Source: Eucommia ulmoides (taxonomy: Eukaryota > Streptophyta > Magnoliopsida > Garryales > Eucommiaceae). Taken from it: 64,000 nucleotides of DNA. The notes beneath the pieces are model-generated. The model saw only the letters and a program-made list of their open reading frames with translations. It made no database searches and had not been told where the DNA came from. Positions 46,428 to 58,272 of the stretch are shown piece after piece. The translations under genes and the position numbers were made by a program. Each line of letters opens with the position of its first letter. The stretch's first letter is position 1. The stretch lies in the NCBI GenBank assembly GCA_016647705.1, contig CM028334.1, positions 13,549,546 to 13,613,545 on the forward strand, written 5' to 3'.

Positions 46428-47102
46428 TGATGGGATAAATCAACTTACTTGAAAAATTAATAGAATAAGAATGAGCAACATAAATTAATTTGATCCCCCT
46501 TTTTTGTGTGACTCTAGGAATTAAATTAGAGTACTACTTAAATCAACATTCCACAATCACAATCACACGAGACAAATAATTTTAACGTGGAAAACCTCTC
46601 TAATGCGAGGAGTAAAAACTACGGGACCGAAGTTCACCCATAATCTCCACCATCACAAATAATGGGAATACAAGTTCTCTCTAGTTACAACTAGAGGTAC
46701 ACAACCACAATATTTCAAGATCAAAACAATCTTGGCAATGAAAAAGATTTACAAGATCAAAATGAAGAGATCTCACTAAAATGAGGGTTCAAAATAACTT
46801 GAAACAATCCCGCCGAAAATAGTAGTTTTCGATCTCAAAATACGATCTCCATCGTTCAGATTATAGAATTAGGAGTCACGAATGTGCTGTCTAAATTTCA
46901 GCCCAATCGGATGGTGGATCAACCTCCAATTGCTGTTTGATTAGAACTACACGACTAGGATTTTTTGTGGACACCTTTTTCTCTCTTTCTCTCTTACTGC
47001 GTTTTTTCTCTTGTTCCAACCCTATTTTTATTTTTTTTTATATTTCTCATGGGTTTCACATAGATTGGGCCATCTCCACATGTTGAAAATCCAAGCCCAA
47101 CA
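46428..47102 (-). repeat. 5' LTR of the Tnt1-like element
   Basis: Minus-strand ends TGTTGGGCTTGG and ATTTATCCCATCA. It is followed on the minus strand by two bases and the primer site TTGGTATCTAGAGC, complementary to initiator tRNA-Met. Confidence 0.9.
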
Positions 47103-47107
47103 TGAAC

Positions 47108-47600
47108 TTCATGGTAGAACCACCTTCTCCTTTCAGTCTCTCCCTCTCTCTATATATTTCCTCTATCTCCTTATGGATCTCTATAGATCTAAGAGGATCC
47201 AAACTTACAATGAGCTAATAGAGACAGAAAAATAGAAATAGAGAAGAAACCAAAAACAAATGTCGTCTACAATGACAAGGGGTTGGCAATTATCGTGTCT
47301 AGCTAGAATATTAGAAGAAAAAAAAGAAAAGATATTTATTTGATGTTAATAAAGTAATTTTATATAAAGATGTAATTGTAAAAAAAAATTAAAATGTGAT
47401 ATACATATAAAAAGAAAGGGTACCGCTTATCTTCTTGGTCTTTTTGCCGTTAACCAGATATTTCCCTTATTATTTTACAAATATTGGTCAACCCTCTGTA
47501 CTTTTATATTTTATGTATTCAAATACACTTGTCAGTTTAAAGTTGTTGAAATAATAATATTATTGACTATAACAACCTCAAATTAATTATACTTTAGTTA
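47108..47600. other. AT-rich spacer, nothing recognised
   Basis: CTCTCCCTCTCTCTATATA near 47140, then A/T-rich sequence. No gene. Confidence 0.4.
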
Positions 47601-47656
47601 AATAACATAAATGTCATTTCTTAATTTAAGTTATTGGACATATATACTTCTCTTGT

Positions 47657-47772
47657 TTTTTTCTCTTCCTTTTCCCACCACCTCCTCTATAAATACCAAT
47701 ATCCTAAGCATTGTTTTTTTCTCTTCCTTTTCCCGCCACCTCCTCTATAAATACCAATCTCCTAACCAAACC
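47657..47772 (+). promoter_or_regulatory. Tandemly duplicated TATA promoter block (58-bp period)
   Basis: The block TTTTTCTCTTCCTTTTCCCRCCACCTCCTCTATAAATACCAAT occurs twice, with TATAAATA at 47688 and 47746. It is followed by a pyrimidine-rich leader and a good splice donor (AAAG/GTAAGT) after 47838, so the second TATA is correctly placed for a transcript starting near 47775. Confidence 0.6.
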
Positions 47773-47774
47773 CT

Positions 47775-48776
47775 CCTATTTGAAGACAAAACTCTCTCGC
47801 TCTCGTTCTCTCCTTTTAGCTTTGAAGAACATTCAAAGGTAAGTTTTTTTTTTTTTTTTTTTAATATATTTTTCCTATTTTTTTTTTCTTTTTGCCCTGT
47901 TCAGTTTTCCCCTTGCATGAGTCTTTTTTTTCTTTTTGTTGATTGTTCGTTTCTCCCCTATTCAGTTTTTTTTGATTGATTTTATTCTCTAGAAAAAATT
48001 AGGAAAATTCTCTCAAAAATCTCATCTTATAAAAATACCATTTTATGAAGTCTTGTAACAGTGATTTTTTTTTATACATAATGGTCCTTAGAAAGTTATT
48101 TTTGGAATCTTGAGACCTTTAAAAAAATCTCCCAAAAAATTACAGTTTTTTTTTTTCCTTGCCACACATTTTTCTTTGCCAAAAATATATTAGTTTTTTC
48201 CCTTTTGGTTGCTCATTTTTCTTTACCAAAAATTATAATTTTTCCTAACATATTATTTGCTACTCGTTCTTTTTTTTTCTCTAAACGATTTTTTTTTTTT
48301 TTTTTTTTCTGTTTTTTCTTCTCTTCAAAAATCACAGTTTTTTTTTTTTTTTTTCATTGCTTTGGATCATTTTTTTGTGGGTTTGTGTATCTAGTGTTTG
48401 CCATCTATCATCTCTTTAAAAATCTTAAGTTGGGTAAACAAAAAAAGTGGTGGTTCAAAGGTGGACCTCAAATTTAGTACAATTGGTAAACAAACTTTAA
48501 TCAAGATTGTTGAGAATGAAAAACCAACCAAATTAGGTAAACTCTACTTTGTGTGTGCTACGAATAATTGCAAGAAATTTGATTGGTGGATCCCAGATTC
48601 CATTACCTCTAGCGCAACAGCAACTTATGGAACAACAATTGGACTGAAGATGATTGTAAAGATCTGATAGCAAAACTTAGTCTTTTGATGGCTGAGATGA
48701 AGAATGAAACTAAGGCTAAGCTGATGAGGATTGGAGAAAATATTGACGGAAAAAAAAATAGTTTTAATTTGTATTG
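47775..48776 (+). pseudogene. Degenerate GRF-type zinc-finger locus
   Basis: A predicted non-coding first exon ends at 47838 (CATTCAAAG/GTAAG), followed by a T-rich intron. From about 48470 the plus-strand translation reads GKQTLIKIVENEKPTKLGKLYFVCATNNCKKFDWWIPDS, which has the spacing of a GRF zinc finger (G-R/K-x-F/Y-x-x-C ... C-x-x-F-x-W). The first zinc ligands appear lost (STIG where CxxCG is usual). After a one-base shift near 48625 it continues NLWNNNWTEDDCKDLI and a Lys/Glu/Met-rich coiled tail ending at TGA 48774. GRF fingers bind single-stranded nucleic acid; this copy is probably dead. It converges on the minus-strand transposase relic. Confidence 0.5.
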
Positions 48777-49754
48777 AAATGTCAATTGTTGCACTAGTAA
48801 AATCTGTTTTTTGTGCAACCAAGGTTGTTAGCATTTATATTGACCTTTGTAATCAAGATTGTTAGTAGTTAATCAAGCACAAAAAACATACCCAAAAAAC
48901 AGAGAATAAAAATAGACTTTAAAAAAAATGGAGCATAAAAATAGACGTTTGTAATTAAGGCTGTAATCAACCACAAATAGACCCTAAAAAAGAACATAAA
49001 AACTGAGCTTAAAAAAATAGACAGTAAAAAAACAAAGCATAAAAACAAAAAACAAGCAATAAAAAACAGCTTCAGCAACTTCCCTTGTTTCCCAAAAAAA
49101 AAAAAAAAAAAAAAAAACACCACAAAGCCAAAAAACAAAAAACAAGCACTAAAAAACAGCTTCAGCAACTTCCCTTGTTTTTCAAAAAAAACGAGCAGCA
49201 AAAATTGCTCCTAAATGCAGCAGCAACACAGAGCATAAAAATTGCACCTTAATACAATATAAACCAACCAAAAAATACCCTATACCTGTTGCAAAAACCC
49301 AGCAGCAACATTGAGCATAAAACCTCACAAATTGCTTCTGAATACAGCAAAAACAAAACACAAATCAACCAAAAGCATACCCTATACCTGTTGCAAAAAA
49401 CCAGCAGCAACACCGAGGCTTGACTTGTTCAAAACAGAGGCAAAAAAGTATAGCAGTAAAATAGAGGCCAAAAATAACAGCAAAACAACAAAAATTACAG
49501 CTTAGTTTAAAGAATTACAACTTGTTCAACAACTTACTGCTTGTTCAAAAACTACATCATTTGTCAAAAAATTACAACTTGTTAAAAAAATTACAGCTTG
49601 TTCATACATATCCTTCAATTACCATCATCGTTTCCAATAACTACCGAGACTTGACTTTCTTACGGTGGGGCTGCTACTGGATGTATTGGTGGTCTAAGAG
49701 GACAAGTCCTCTTATTGTGAATAAATTGGCTACAAATTTTCACCTTATTGTTTG
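48777..49754. repeat. A-rich spacer with short tandem duplications
   Basis: AACAGCTTCAGCAACTTCCC occurs at about 49067 and 49156. The block containing CCAGCAGCAACA and ACCCTATACCTGTTGC is duplicated over 49216-49415. ACTTGTTC and TTACAACTTG words repeat at 49500-49600. Non-coding, between the two convergent relics. Confidence 0.55.
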
Positions 49755-52430
49755 CCTAATCTTCCAACCGATTTCTTGAGGTGCAATCTCCTTGCCCTTC
49801 TTCCTTGGTGGTCCTTCATCTGCTCCTCTCTTTATACTTAGCTTTGGCCTTCCAACTTCTCGTTTATACAAGGGTGGTTGGAACATTTAAGAAGGATTGT
49901 AGTTCTAGAACTTGTGATGAAGAATTGGGTGGATCTACAAACGCACGTCTTCTTCCCCAAACCCACCACATGACTAACCCCTATCTCATCAACGACTATA
50001 AACTCTTGCCCGCCGACAAACGATGTGGTGCTTTTTTTTTCCCCTTCATCAACCTTCTTCATTTTTCCTCTTATGTTCTTAGTAATCTTTTTCTCCCAAC
50101 CTACTGGTTTTTCATACTGTTTTTGCAATGTCACCATTAGCTTAGTCCTAATGTCTTCCAACAGTGATAATACGTCTTTTGTTCGCAGGTTCTCTAACCA
50201 ACTATTGAATGATTCTACAATATTATTTGTTACGTGATCACATTTCACAACGTCATCAAAGGTATACTTTGTCCATGTCTCAAGTGGATGATTAATTAAC
50301 TAATTATATGCATTCTCATCCAATACCTTCATCTTGTCCATTGGATAAAGAAAAGCTTTCTCATCGTAGGATCTAGTTGCTTTCCATAACGTATCCCTCA
50401 TCACCACACTAGGGAATTTTTTGTTAAAATTAGCTAGCAAGTGATGACAACACCTTTTGTGACTAACTTGAGGAAATACCTTTGCCACAAAAGTCTCAAT
50501 AGCTTGTGAAAGCATTGAAAACAGAACGAGAATTACGTAGTAAATGAAAATCCAAAATAAATGTAACCCAATTAAAATAAAAATAAAAATTTAATCCAAT
50601 TTATCTTGTGCCAATCTGACATTATAGTGAATGGAGGACTAAATCTAGCCTCTCCTATTTCCTCCTTGAAATACTGCAAAAACCTGCTCCATGTCTCAAT
50701 TGATTCACCGTTAACAATCCCAAAAGCCAATGGAAACAACCCATTATTCCCATCAAGTAAAATTGCAGATATCAAGATTCCAACATGTAGTGTCTTCAAA
50801 TGGCATGCATCCACCCCAACAAAAGGCCTACATCCTCCCAAGAAACCTTTCTTTGAAGCATCAAAACGTAAGAAAAATTGGCGAAAAATTGGGGTTACAC
50901 TCACATTGGGCTTGAAAAACTTAATTTTGATCAAACTCACTAGGTTGTTTTTATTCACTTCAACCTCATATCTAGGTAGCAAACCGAAGAACTTGCCATG
51001 ATGTTCCTCTATCATCTCATTAACTTTTACCTTAGCTTTGTATAGCTACATCCGTGAAGCATAGACAACTTCTTCTTTTTTCCTGCATCCGATGAATATA
51101 CCAATGTTTGGGGCAATTCTTATTGCTTCAAGTAACTTTTGGCAATTAATGTGGAGTTTGAATTAGGGACATGATGTGTAGACCTAATGCATATATGAGT
51201 GTGATTGTAGGACTTAACCATATAGGTAATTTGTCCAGGCAATGGATTAGCATGAATCCTCCAGTTACAACCCTTTTCCCCTCACTCAATCGTCACCCTT
51301 TTATTTCTCATTTTTTTATCCTATTCACCTTAATTCCCTTTGCCACAATGTAATCTTGAATTGCATCCCTAAATTGATAAACATGCTTGAAAATTATTTT
51401 CTCATAAAATTCTATATCACTTGCATTCTAAGGTTTTTGATATGCCACACACCTAGAAATAGGGTACTAATTGTATGTCTTATATCTCTTACTACTAGAC
51501 CCATCATCATCTTCAGAACTAAGCCCATGCACATTTTCTACACTATCATCCTTACTCTCAACCATCTCTTCCTCCTCCTCACTCAAATACCTTTCTTCCT
51601 CTTTAACAAACCCTTCTTCATTGTCATCCTGACTCTCAACAGGGACTTCACTAGGCCCTTCTTTGTCTCTCAATAAATTTTCAGAAGACGTGATAGGTGC
51701 AACATTGAGATCTAAGTCCATGAATAACAAATTTCATGCATCCCATGTGTTTTTATGAAAATCAAACATCAATAAAACTTCTTCATCACTCATAACATAC
51801 ATTTTCTCTTCACTACTTCCAGGCATTTCAATTGAAAATTTAATGTCACCCCATTCCCACATGAGATTTTACGTACAATTACTGTTCCTACATTAATAAC
51901 ATAAGTATCCCATATCTATCAGGATCAATCCACCCTATCTCAACAACTTCATCCATGAACAAACGTTTGAGCAGAAAATAGGGTCTCATGCCTGTGAACA
52001 TTACAAAGAATGAACAAAGAATAGATTTACTATTGGACAAAATCCCTAAACATTAGTGCTAAAATCAGCAGATCAAAGGTGAAGCATACTACAGAGGTGA
52101 AAAATTCAGCAAATCAGAGGTGCAAAAATCAATCGATTAGAGGCAAAATCGTAGTTTGTTGTAAATTAACCAAACATTTAAACATACGAATAATAAAAAA
52201 ATCTAAATACAGAACAAAGGTTTCGAAACCGTAAACATAAGAACGACGACGGAGATAAAAAAAATCACGAAATAGAAGCTCAAGTTTTTGTAAACCAAAA
52301 CAAAATGAACACATTTTCACTACACTAATCGAAACCATTTCGTATGAAACATGCAAACGGATTCTCCAAGACAAAAAATAAAAAAAGAAGAAAAAAAAAG
52401 GACAGGGTTTTTCGAGAATTTACCTGCCAT
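49755..52430 (-). pseudogene. Mutator-like (MULE, mudrA type) transposase relic
   Basis: Plausible exon 1 is ATGGCAG (52430-52424) with donor GTAAAT; exon 2 opens at 51991 (TTCACAG/GCATGAG). The N-terminal region has FMDLDLNVAPIT and an acidic stretch (51467-51730). The MULE transposase domain lies at 50572-51015: FFLRFDASKKGFLGGCRPFVGVDACHLK, then LLDGNNGLFPLAFGIVNGES and FTIMSD, containing the first two DDE-type Asp positions. Then VSHKRCCHHLLANF (50300-50515), and VTNNIVESFNSWL with a SWIM-like start KKTCVCR (49838-50248). The rest of SWIM is lost; GRPKLSIKRGADEGPPRKKGKE follows in another frame. Multiple stops and frame changes occur, especially 51030-51460. No terminal inverted repeats were found by eye. 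Confidence 0.82.
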
Positions 52431-53076
52431 ATCTAAGGATTAATTGAAGGTTTAGAGAACAAAGCTTTCAAGAGCTTTACTCTTCGACGATCAGCAGTTT
52501 CTCCTCCGACGACCGGTTGAACTTCGACCTTTTTCTCTCACTCTCTCTCTCTCTCTCTCCACTGCAACGAACGAAGGAAGGCATGATGCACTAAAGATGA
52601 CGACTTTTAGGTTTTGTTAGCTTCACTCTGCGATGAAAGCAACGAGTCTCCTCTGACGAACGAGAACTTCGGCCTCTCTCTCCACTGCAACGGACGAAGA
52701 AGGCTGACTGTTTTTCAGAAGAAAATCTTTTAGAAAGATTTAATCATAATCTTTTCACACACAAAAACAAAAACTGTTATTGCAATTGATCAGAATTTAT
52801 AAAATAACATATAAAATATCTTGTTAAAAAAAAAAAAAAAAAAAATCAGTTGAGTTAAATTTAAAGAAATGGTATATACACATAAGTTTCATCTAGTTAT
52901 TAATTTGTTTTTAATAAATTGTCAAAAGAACATAAGTTTCGAAATTGAACTCAATTCAAATTCATCGTTATTAAATTATTATTTAATTACCATTTAATCC
53001 TTCCGTTTATTCAATACAGTGGTGCCTGTAAAAAGATAGTTTCTGTCATCATCTCAAGCTTCCACCACGACGTCCA
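52431..53076. other. Divergent intergenic region between the MULE and UGT relics
   Basis: Contains a (CT)n tract (52535-52560) and an imperfect duplication of the block TCTCCTCYGACGA..CCACTGCAACGRACGAAG (52499-52585 and 52649-52704), probably part of the transposase promoter/leader, then AT-rich sequence with a 20-nt A run near 52830. No clear TATA box was found for the UGT. Confidence 0.45.
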
Positions 53077-54506
53077 ATGGCGATCTCCGGCTCCGGCAAA
53101 CATGTCTTAATATTCCCGTACCCATCGCAGGGCCACCTGATCCCGCTCCTCCACCTCGCCCACCGCCTTGCTGCCCGCGGCCTCACCATAACAATTTTAG
53201 TCTCCCCTCAAACCCTCCCTCTCCTCCACCCTCTTCTCTCCGACCACCCTTCCATGGAAACCCTTGTATTGCCTTTCTCCACCCACCCTTCCATCCCAGC
53301 CGGAATCTACGACTGCAGGGGCCACCTCCCCGACTCCGTCCGCTCCACTTTGTTCGCCATATCCGATCTCTACGAACCAGTCCTCGACTGGTTCCGAAAC
53401 CACCCATCGCCGCCGGTGGCGATTCTCTCCGACAAGTTCATGGGGTGGACCAAAATCTCGCATGCCAACTCGGAATTCATTGATTGGCGTTCTCCCCTGT
53501 CGGCGCCATGGCCGTCTCATTGGTTTATTCCCATTGGCGAGATTTACCGGCGAGAAACATCGGCGGCAGTGAAAATGACGCACTGGTTTCATTTCATGAG
53601 GTGCCAAATCGTCCGATTTACCCTTATTGGCAACTCTCTCCATTTTACAGGAGCTACGTGGAAGGAGACCCAATTTCGGAATTCATCAAAGAAGGGATGC
53701 AGGCTAATATGGCGAGTTGGGGACTCGTGATCAATACTTTCAATGAACTGGAAGGGGTTTATCTGGATCATCTAAAGGAGAAAATGGGTCACGATCGTGT
53801 TTGGGCGGTTGGACCTTTACTCCCACCAAACGATAATCTCGATTCATCAAGACCTATCGATTGTCCCTAAAATGGACCAAGGTTGAGCCAAGATATCTCT
53901 TCATGGCTCGACAAATGTGAAGACCGCAAAGTAGTGTAATTTTGCTTTGGGAGTAAAGTGGTTTTGACAAACAAGCAAATGGAGGCCATTGCAATCGGCC
54001 TAGAAAAAAGTGAGGCCTACTTCTTATGGTCCATTAGGGGTTCCACTGAAGGAGTTATCGACGGCGAGTTCGGGGAGGTTCCCGCCGGATTCGAAGATCG
54101 GACGTCGGCGAGAGGACTCGTCGTGAAGGGGTGGGCACCGCAGCTGTCGATATTGCGTCATCGAGCTGTGGGATCCTTCCTGACGCACAATGGGTGGAAC
54201 TCTACGCTGGAAGCGCTGGTGGCTGGGGTGCCAATGCTGGCGTGGCCGATGGGAGCAGAGCAGTTCATGAATGCGACCTTATTAGTGGATCAGGCGAAAG
54301 TGGCGGTAAGAGTGGCGGAGGGTGCACGGGATGTTCCGAATCCGTTTGAGTTGGCTCGGGCGGTGACTCGAGTGATGGATGGCCGGAGCGTCGAGAGAGT
54401 TCAGGCGGTGAGGTTGCGTGAAGAGGCATTGAATGCCGTCAAAGAAGGTGGGAGCTCATACCAGAATTTCGATGGGTTGGCCATGCATTTGTTCAACAAT
54501 GAATAG
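53077..54506 (+). pseudogene. UGT89-like UDP-glycosyltransferase pseudogene, single exon
   Basis: Family 1 plant glycosyltransferases move a sugar from UDP-sugar to small acceptors such as flavonols in the cytosol. The N-terminus MAISGSGKHVLIFPYPSQGH carries the catalytic His (residue 20). Next come DCRGHLPDSVRSTLF and PPVAILSDKFMGWT. A one-base deletion near 53481 moves the reading to the frame LAFSPVGAMAVSLVY. That frame meets TAA at 53868 and again at 53938 (just before FCFGS), then runs clean from 53941 to TAG 54504-54506. The 44-residue PSPG sugar-donor box is complete at 54132-54263 (WAPQ..HNGWNS..WPMGAEQ), with HNGWNS where HCGWNS is commoner. Without the three lesions it would be about 476 codons, a normal length. 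UGT89 assignment rests on overall wording and is moderate. Assembly error is an alternative for one lesion, less likely for three. Confidence 0.82.
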
Positions 54507-54917
54507 TGCATGGAGGACAATAAGTGTTAAGATGCACGATTACTTCTACCGTTACAATTTTCATGCCTTTTTTTTTTATTTGAAAAAATTACCTGACATA
54601 CCAACGTTTGGTCCAAATTACCCATCAATACCAATTATTTTAAATTAAACCTTTTAAATAATTGACTTGACTTTTTGAATTGTTTAGTCCCAAATTCAAA
54701 CATGTCAAAATTTCCATGACTAAAATAACATTACAAGATTTGCTGAATTTAAAAACTCTCTTATTAAACAATTTTACCAAAAAGAGAAAAATAATTTCCA
54801 CAAATAACAACAATGGAATTTTTTAGTTTTAGTTGCATTAATTTTTTTTAATACACTTTTCACAAATAACAATAGAGGAGATTTTCATTTCCATTTTCAG
54901 TTTTTTCATATTCAATT
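54507..54917. other. AT-rich 3' flank of the UGT relic
   Basis: A/T-rich, with ACAAATAAC repeated at about 54795 and 54865. No gene. Confidence 0.4.
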
Positions 54918-55370
54918 AATGTTATATTCAACACCCGCAAAAAATGAGAGGTTTTGATCGTGTGAGATGCAGAACATATGCACTATTAAAGAAAACGAAT
55001 GTTATATTTAACACACACAAATGTGAGATATGATTTGGTATTTCGTGGAAAAGGTATACTGCATCTTTAACAAATAGTCATGTTATATGTAATATCAACA
55101 CATAAAATTAACACTGTATTTTTTTGTCTTTTGTAACTAATACCAAGTATAACATCGGCGCAAAATGGGGAGGGTCTGATAGTGTGGGTAGTGGAACATG
55201 TGCATTGTTATAGATAAAGTATGCTATATTTAATACACAAATATAAAGGGATATGATTTGGTACTTCACAGAAGAGATAGACCCCAGTTTATGTAACACC
55301 AACACACAGACGTAACACTGTATTTTTTCGTCTTTGCAACACATACTATGTTGAATACAACATGGATTTC
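54918..55370. repeat. Tandem duplication, about 225-bp period
   Basis: Shared order in both units: TATAACAYC/TATTCAACACCCG.., CGCAAAA, GAGRGTCTGAT or GAGGTTTTGATCGTGTG, GCA.TGTT, ATGYTATATTTAAYAC, GATATGATTTGGTA, AACACTGTATTTTTT. TGTATTTTTTTGTCTTTTG at about 55115 recurs near 55320. Non-coding. Confidence 0.6.
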
Positions 55371-55559
55371 AATCCAACATTCCGATTTACATCTCATTTT
55401 AAAGAGCGTGAGACATAGATCATCCATATATAAACAAATGATTGATCAATAAAGACGAGGGGGAAAAATATTTGTTTTTTTTACATGATTTTATCGTAAA
55501 CTGATATGTGACTGGTCCGCAGGTTAGGAGGTCTATATATGGAAACACCAATTAGTCTA
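55371..55559. other. Spacer left of the nested LTR stack
   Basis: No gene or repeat recognised. Confidence 0.4.
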
Positions 55560-56123
55560 AGTTGAATCTAAGGTTTTGATGAACAATTAAGTATTGATAT
55601 TTTTGGTGGAACTAATGCCTTTATCGAGTGTTTCAAATTTATAGTTCAATGCATATGATTAAGAAGAAGACCTCATAAAGGGTGCAAGATGGACGTAATG
55701 AAGATGTGAAGAGTTTTGAAGACCTTGAAGAAAAATAGATGAAAACAACTCTCTACTTATTAACTCTTAATGTAACTCGAATTAGGATCACACACGATAC
55801 TTAAAATAAATAATTATATTTGTGTCATAGTAAGAAATGATAAGTTTAAGATCCTAAAATGAGATATTGTATGTGCTCTTTATGTGAAATGAATTTGATA
55901 ATTGACCTAATTGGAAAACATGTTTTAAAGTATAAAAAGTTAAATTTTTGGGTCAATTCGGTTAATTGAGAAAAGCAATCAGTCAACTGAATCAAAATGT
56001 GTGCTTTGGAATTAAAATGATGTGCTACTAATCCAGTCGGTGAACCGAATGAAATTATTCAGTCAACCATTTGAAATAATAGTTGAATTAGCGAAAAAAG
56101 TGAGCACACTGATCCAATCGATT

Positions 56124-58272
56124 TGTTGGCCCAGTAGAATACCCAAGAGGGGGGGTGAATTGGGTAATTAAAAAATATATCAGAATAAAACTTGATAAAT
56201 CAAATAATTAATTTTATTCCTAAATTAATTATTATCTTTATAACACAACGGAATAATATTATCAATCTAAGTGCACACCCAAACAGCAAAAATAGTAAAG
56301 TAAATATTGCAGCACATCAAGATATATTTTGGTTTACCAAGCTACTCTTGGTTAGTCTAGTCCTCTGAGCCCCACGGAGATTCGCACCTACTAATTCTCA
56401 AGATCCCTTTAAAGGTAGGAACCAAACCCGTACACCAATTCTTTTATAGGTTCAGAATCAACCTTCATAATTTTCTTTTCTCAAGTTAAGGACAAATCTA
56501 TACTTTTTATAGGTTAAAGAATAACCTGTCTTTTTACAGGTTAAAGATTAACCTAATTCTTTTTATCACTATGGCTTAAGAATCAAAATCTCACAAAACG
56601 CTCCAACTATCCTTTTACCAGGTAAGGATGAAATTTTTACAAATCACTCACAATGCAATTCTATCCAGGAAAAATCATTACCTCAATCTCTTTACAGGAA
56701 TAGACTGAAACTCGGCTACCTTTGATTAAATATCCCCAATAGTATTTAACCCGTCACACTACTCACCAATATAAAGTGATAAATAGAAAATCTCACTTGG
56801 AGTTTCTACCACCCCAGATAAATAATAACTCAATTAATATCCCAACTACTGATAGAAAAAACGTGAGATACAAAAATCTAATTTTTTAACAAGATATAGA
56901 TAGCAAATTTGAGCACGTCATTAGATTCAAGAAATTGTTTGTAAAAATATTTTCTTCAAAAATCAGAAACAATTTCTAAGATCAATTTTCAAAATATAAA
57001 CAAGTAATGCAATGAAAAAATATAATTGAAAAAATCTCATCCGGAATCCACAGAATAATCAGATAAAATAATATAACTACAGATCCGGTAGCAGTAAATA
57101 TTAATCGCAATTGATCTTCAAGATCACTCTTAGAATAACTCACAAACTCTCAGAAAGATAACTCTTAGAAAAGCTCAATCTTATGATATGATATGATTTC
57201 TCTTCTTTACTGCTTGAATTTGCTAATGAAATTCGCAGGTCGATTTAAAGGAACATGTAATCAGTCTTCTAATGGTTAGTTTACAAGTGTCATGATAATT
57301 AATAGCACTTATAGACCCCTTATATCATAATGACTTCATTTATGTTTAATTTCACTTAAAAATAACTTTCAAATCTCTCAATTAAATCCCCAAAGTATTT
57401 CTCAATCTCAATTAATAAGAATAGAAACTATTTCAAGTACCAAATTGAGAAACATTAATATTTAATGTACCAAATCAATAGAATTTAATTAATATATGAA
57501 CCATATCTTAAATATCACCAAATCTTTTAAATTTCTCTCAAATCCTAACAAAAAAAAGGCTACTTTTAGATATGATTTCGGATAAAATAATATCTTGAAA
57601 CAGAGCACCCAGTTGACTGTCCAATCGACTAGACGATTCAGGGAGTAGCCTATTTAGTTCATCGGTCGACCGCTCGGTTGACTCTTTGATTTAGAGAGTT
57701 TGTTTATCTTTTACCGGTTGACTTGTCAGTCGACTCTTCGATTTAGAGAGTTCAGCCCCCATTGGCCGGTCAACTTGTCAGTCGACTTATCAATTCAGGA
57801 TGTTTCACCTTCTTTCTTCGGTCGACTTCTCAGTCGACTGCTACCTTCTACATCTATTATTTGATCTCGTTTTTAACACATTTTCTTTTATGATTTCGCC
57901 CATTTAACTAATTTTTTTTCTCAATTAGCTCCACTAACTTTCTCAAATTCCATTTTAACCATTTATAAATATTTCTTTTTAAATCACATATTGGAGCAAA
58001 TAATTTCACTTAATCAAAACACACATAAATAATAAAATACTTTTTATGCAATGTGTGTTCCTAATTGGAATATTAAGAGTTGAAATTCATTTGGGTTGTT
58101 TTTCCTAATTTTTTCAAACTCTTAATTCTTTAATATCTTCAACATCATGGTTTAACATCTATTTAATCTGCGTCATCTTCATCACTGGAGCTTAGATCAT
58201 TGAACTCAATTATAACATTAGTTCCACCAAAATATCAATATTTAATTGTTCATCAAAATCTTAGAATCAACA
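56124..58272 (-). mobile_element. Solo LTR copy 2, nested in copy 3 in opposite orientation
   Basis: Starts TGTTGGCCC and ends GAATCAACA. Flanks CGATT (56119-56123) and CGGTT (58273-58277) are a 5-bp target duplication with one later change. 2149 bp, colinear with copy 1 (AAGAGGGGGGGTGAATTG.. near the start; ATCAATATTTAATTG near the end). W-box-like TTGACT motifs lie at 57613, 57678 and 57718, with GGTCAAC in the opposite sense near 57772. No primer site adjoins its 3' end, so it is solo. Confidence 0.85.
57604..57845 (-). promoter_or_regulatory. W-box-like and CAGTCGACT motif cluster in LTR copy 2
   Basis: TTGACT occurs three times, GTCGAC several times and TCAGTCGACT three times, alternating with the spacer TTTAGAGAGTT. 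The same U3 position in copy 1 carries GGTTGACCGATC repeats instead, so the motif core is kept while the flanks changed. Confidence 0.5.

Larger units (their letters stand above)
41727..47102 (-). mobile_element. Tnt1-like Ty1/copia element, complete ends, decayed coding
   Basis: LTRs at 41727-42356 (3' LTR, 630 bp) and 46428-47102 (5' LTR, 675 bp), both with TGATGGGATAAA at the low-coordinate end and the AAGCCCAA region at the high end. A perfect 5-bp duplication TGAAC lies at 41722-41726 and 47103-47107. Primer site TTGGTATCTAGAGC (minus strand, 46412-46425) and polypurine tract GGAAAGGGAGAGA (about 42357-42369) are in place. Gag, protease, integrase, RT and RNase H relics follow in the Tnt1/Tork order. 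Total 5376 bp, the usual copia length. Stops, frameshifts and LTR divergence show it is inactive. Confidence 0.93.

Noticed and set aside
50606..51001. Plus-strand 131-codon frame
   Set aside because: Shadow of the minus-strand MULE transposase domain, which carries the recognisable blocks.
47108..52870. Terminal inverted repeats for the MULE
   Set aside because: I compared the left promoter region with the reverse complement of 52440-52870 and saw no shared terminus; ends remain undefined, so no element boundary is reported.
53183..53673. Minus-strand frames across the UGT relic, up to 158 codons
   Set aside because: Antisense shadow of the GC-richer UGT coding sequence.
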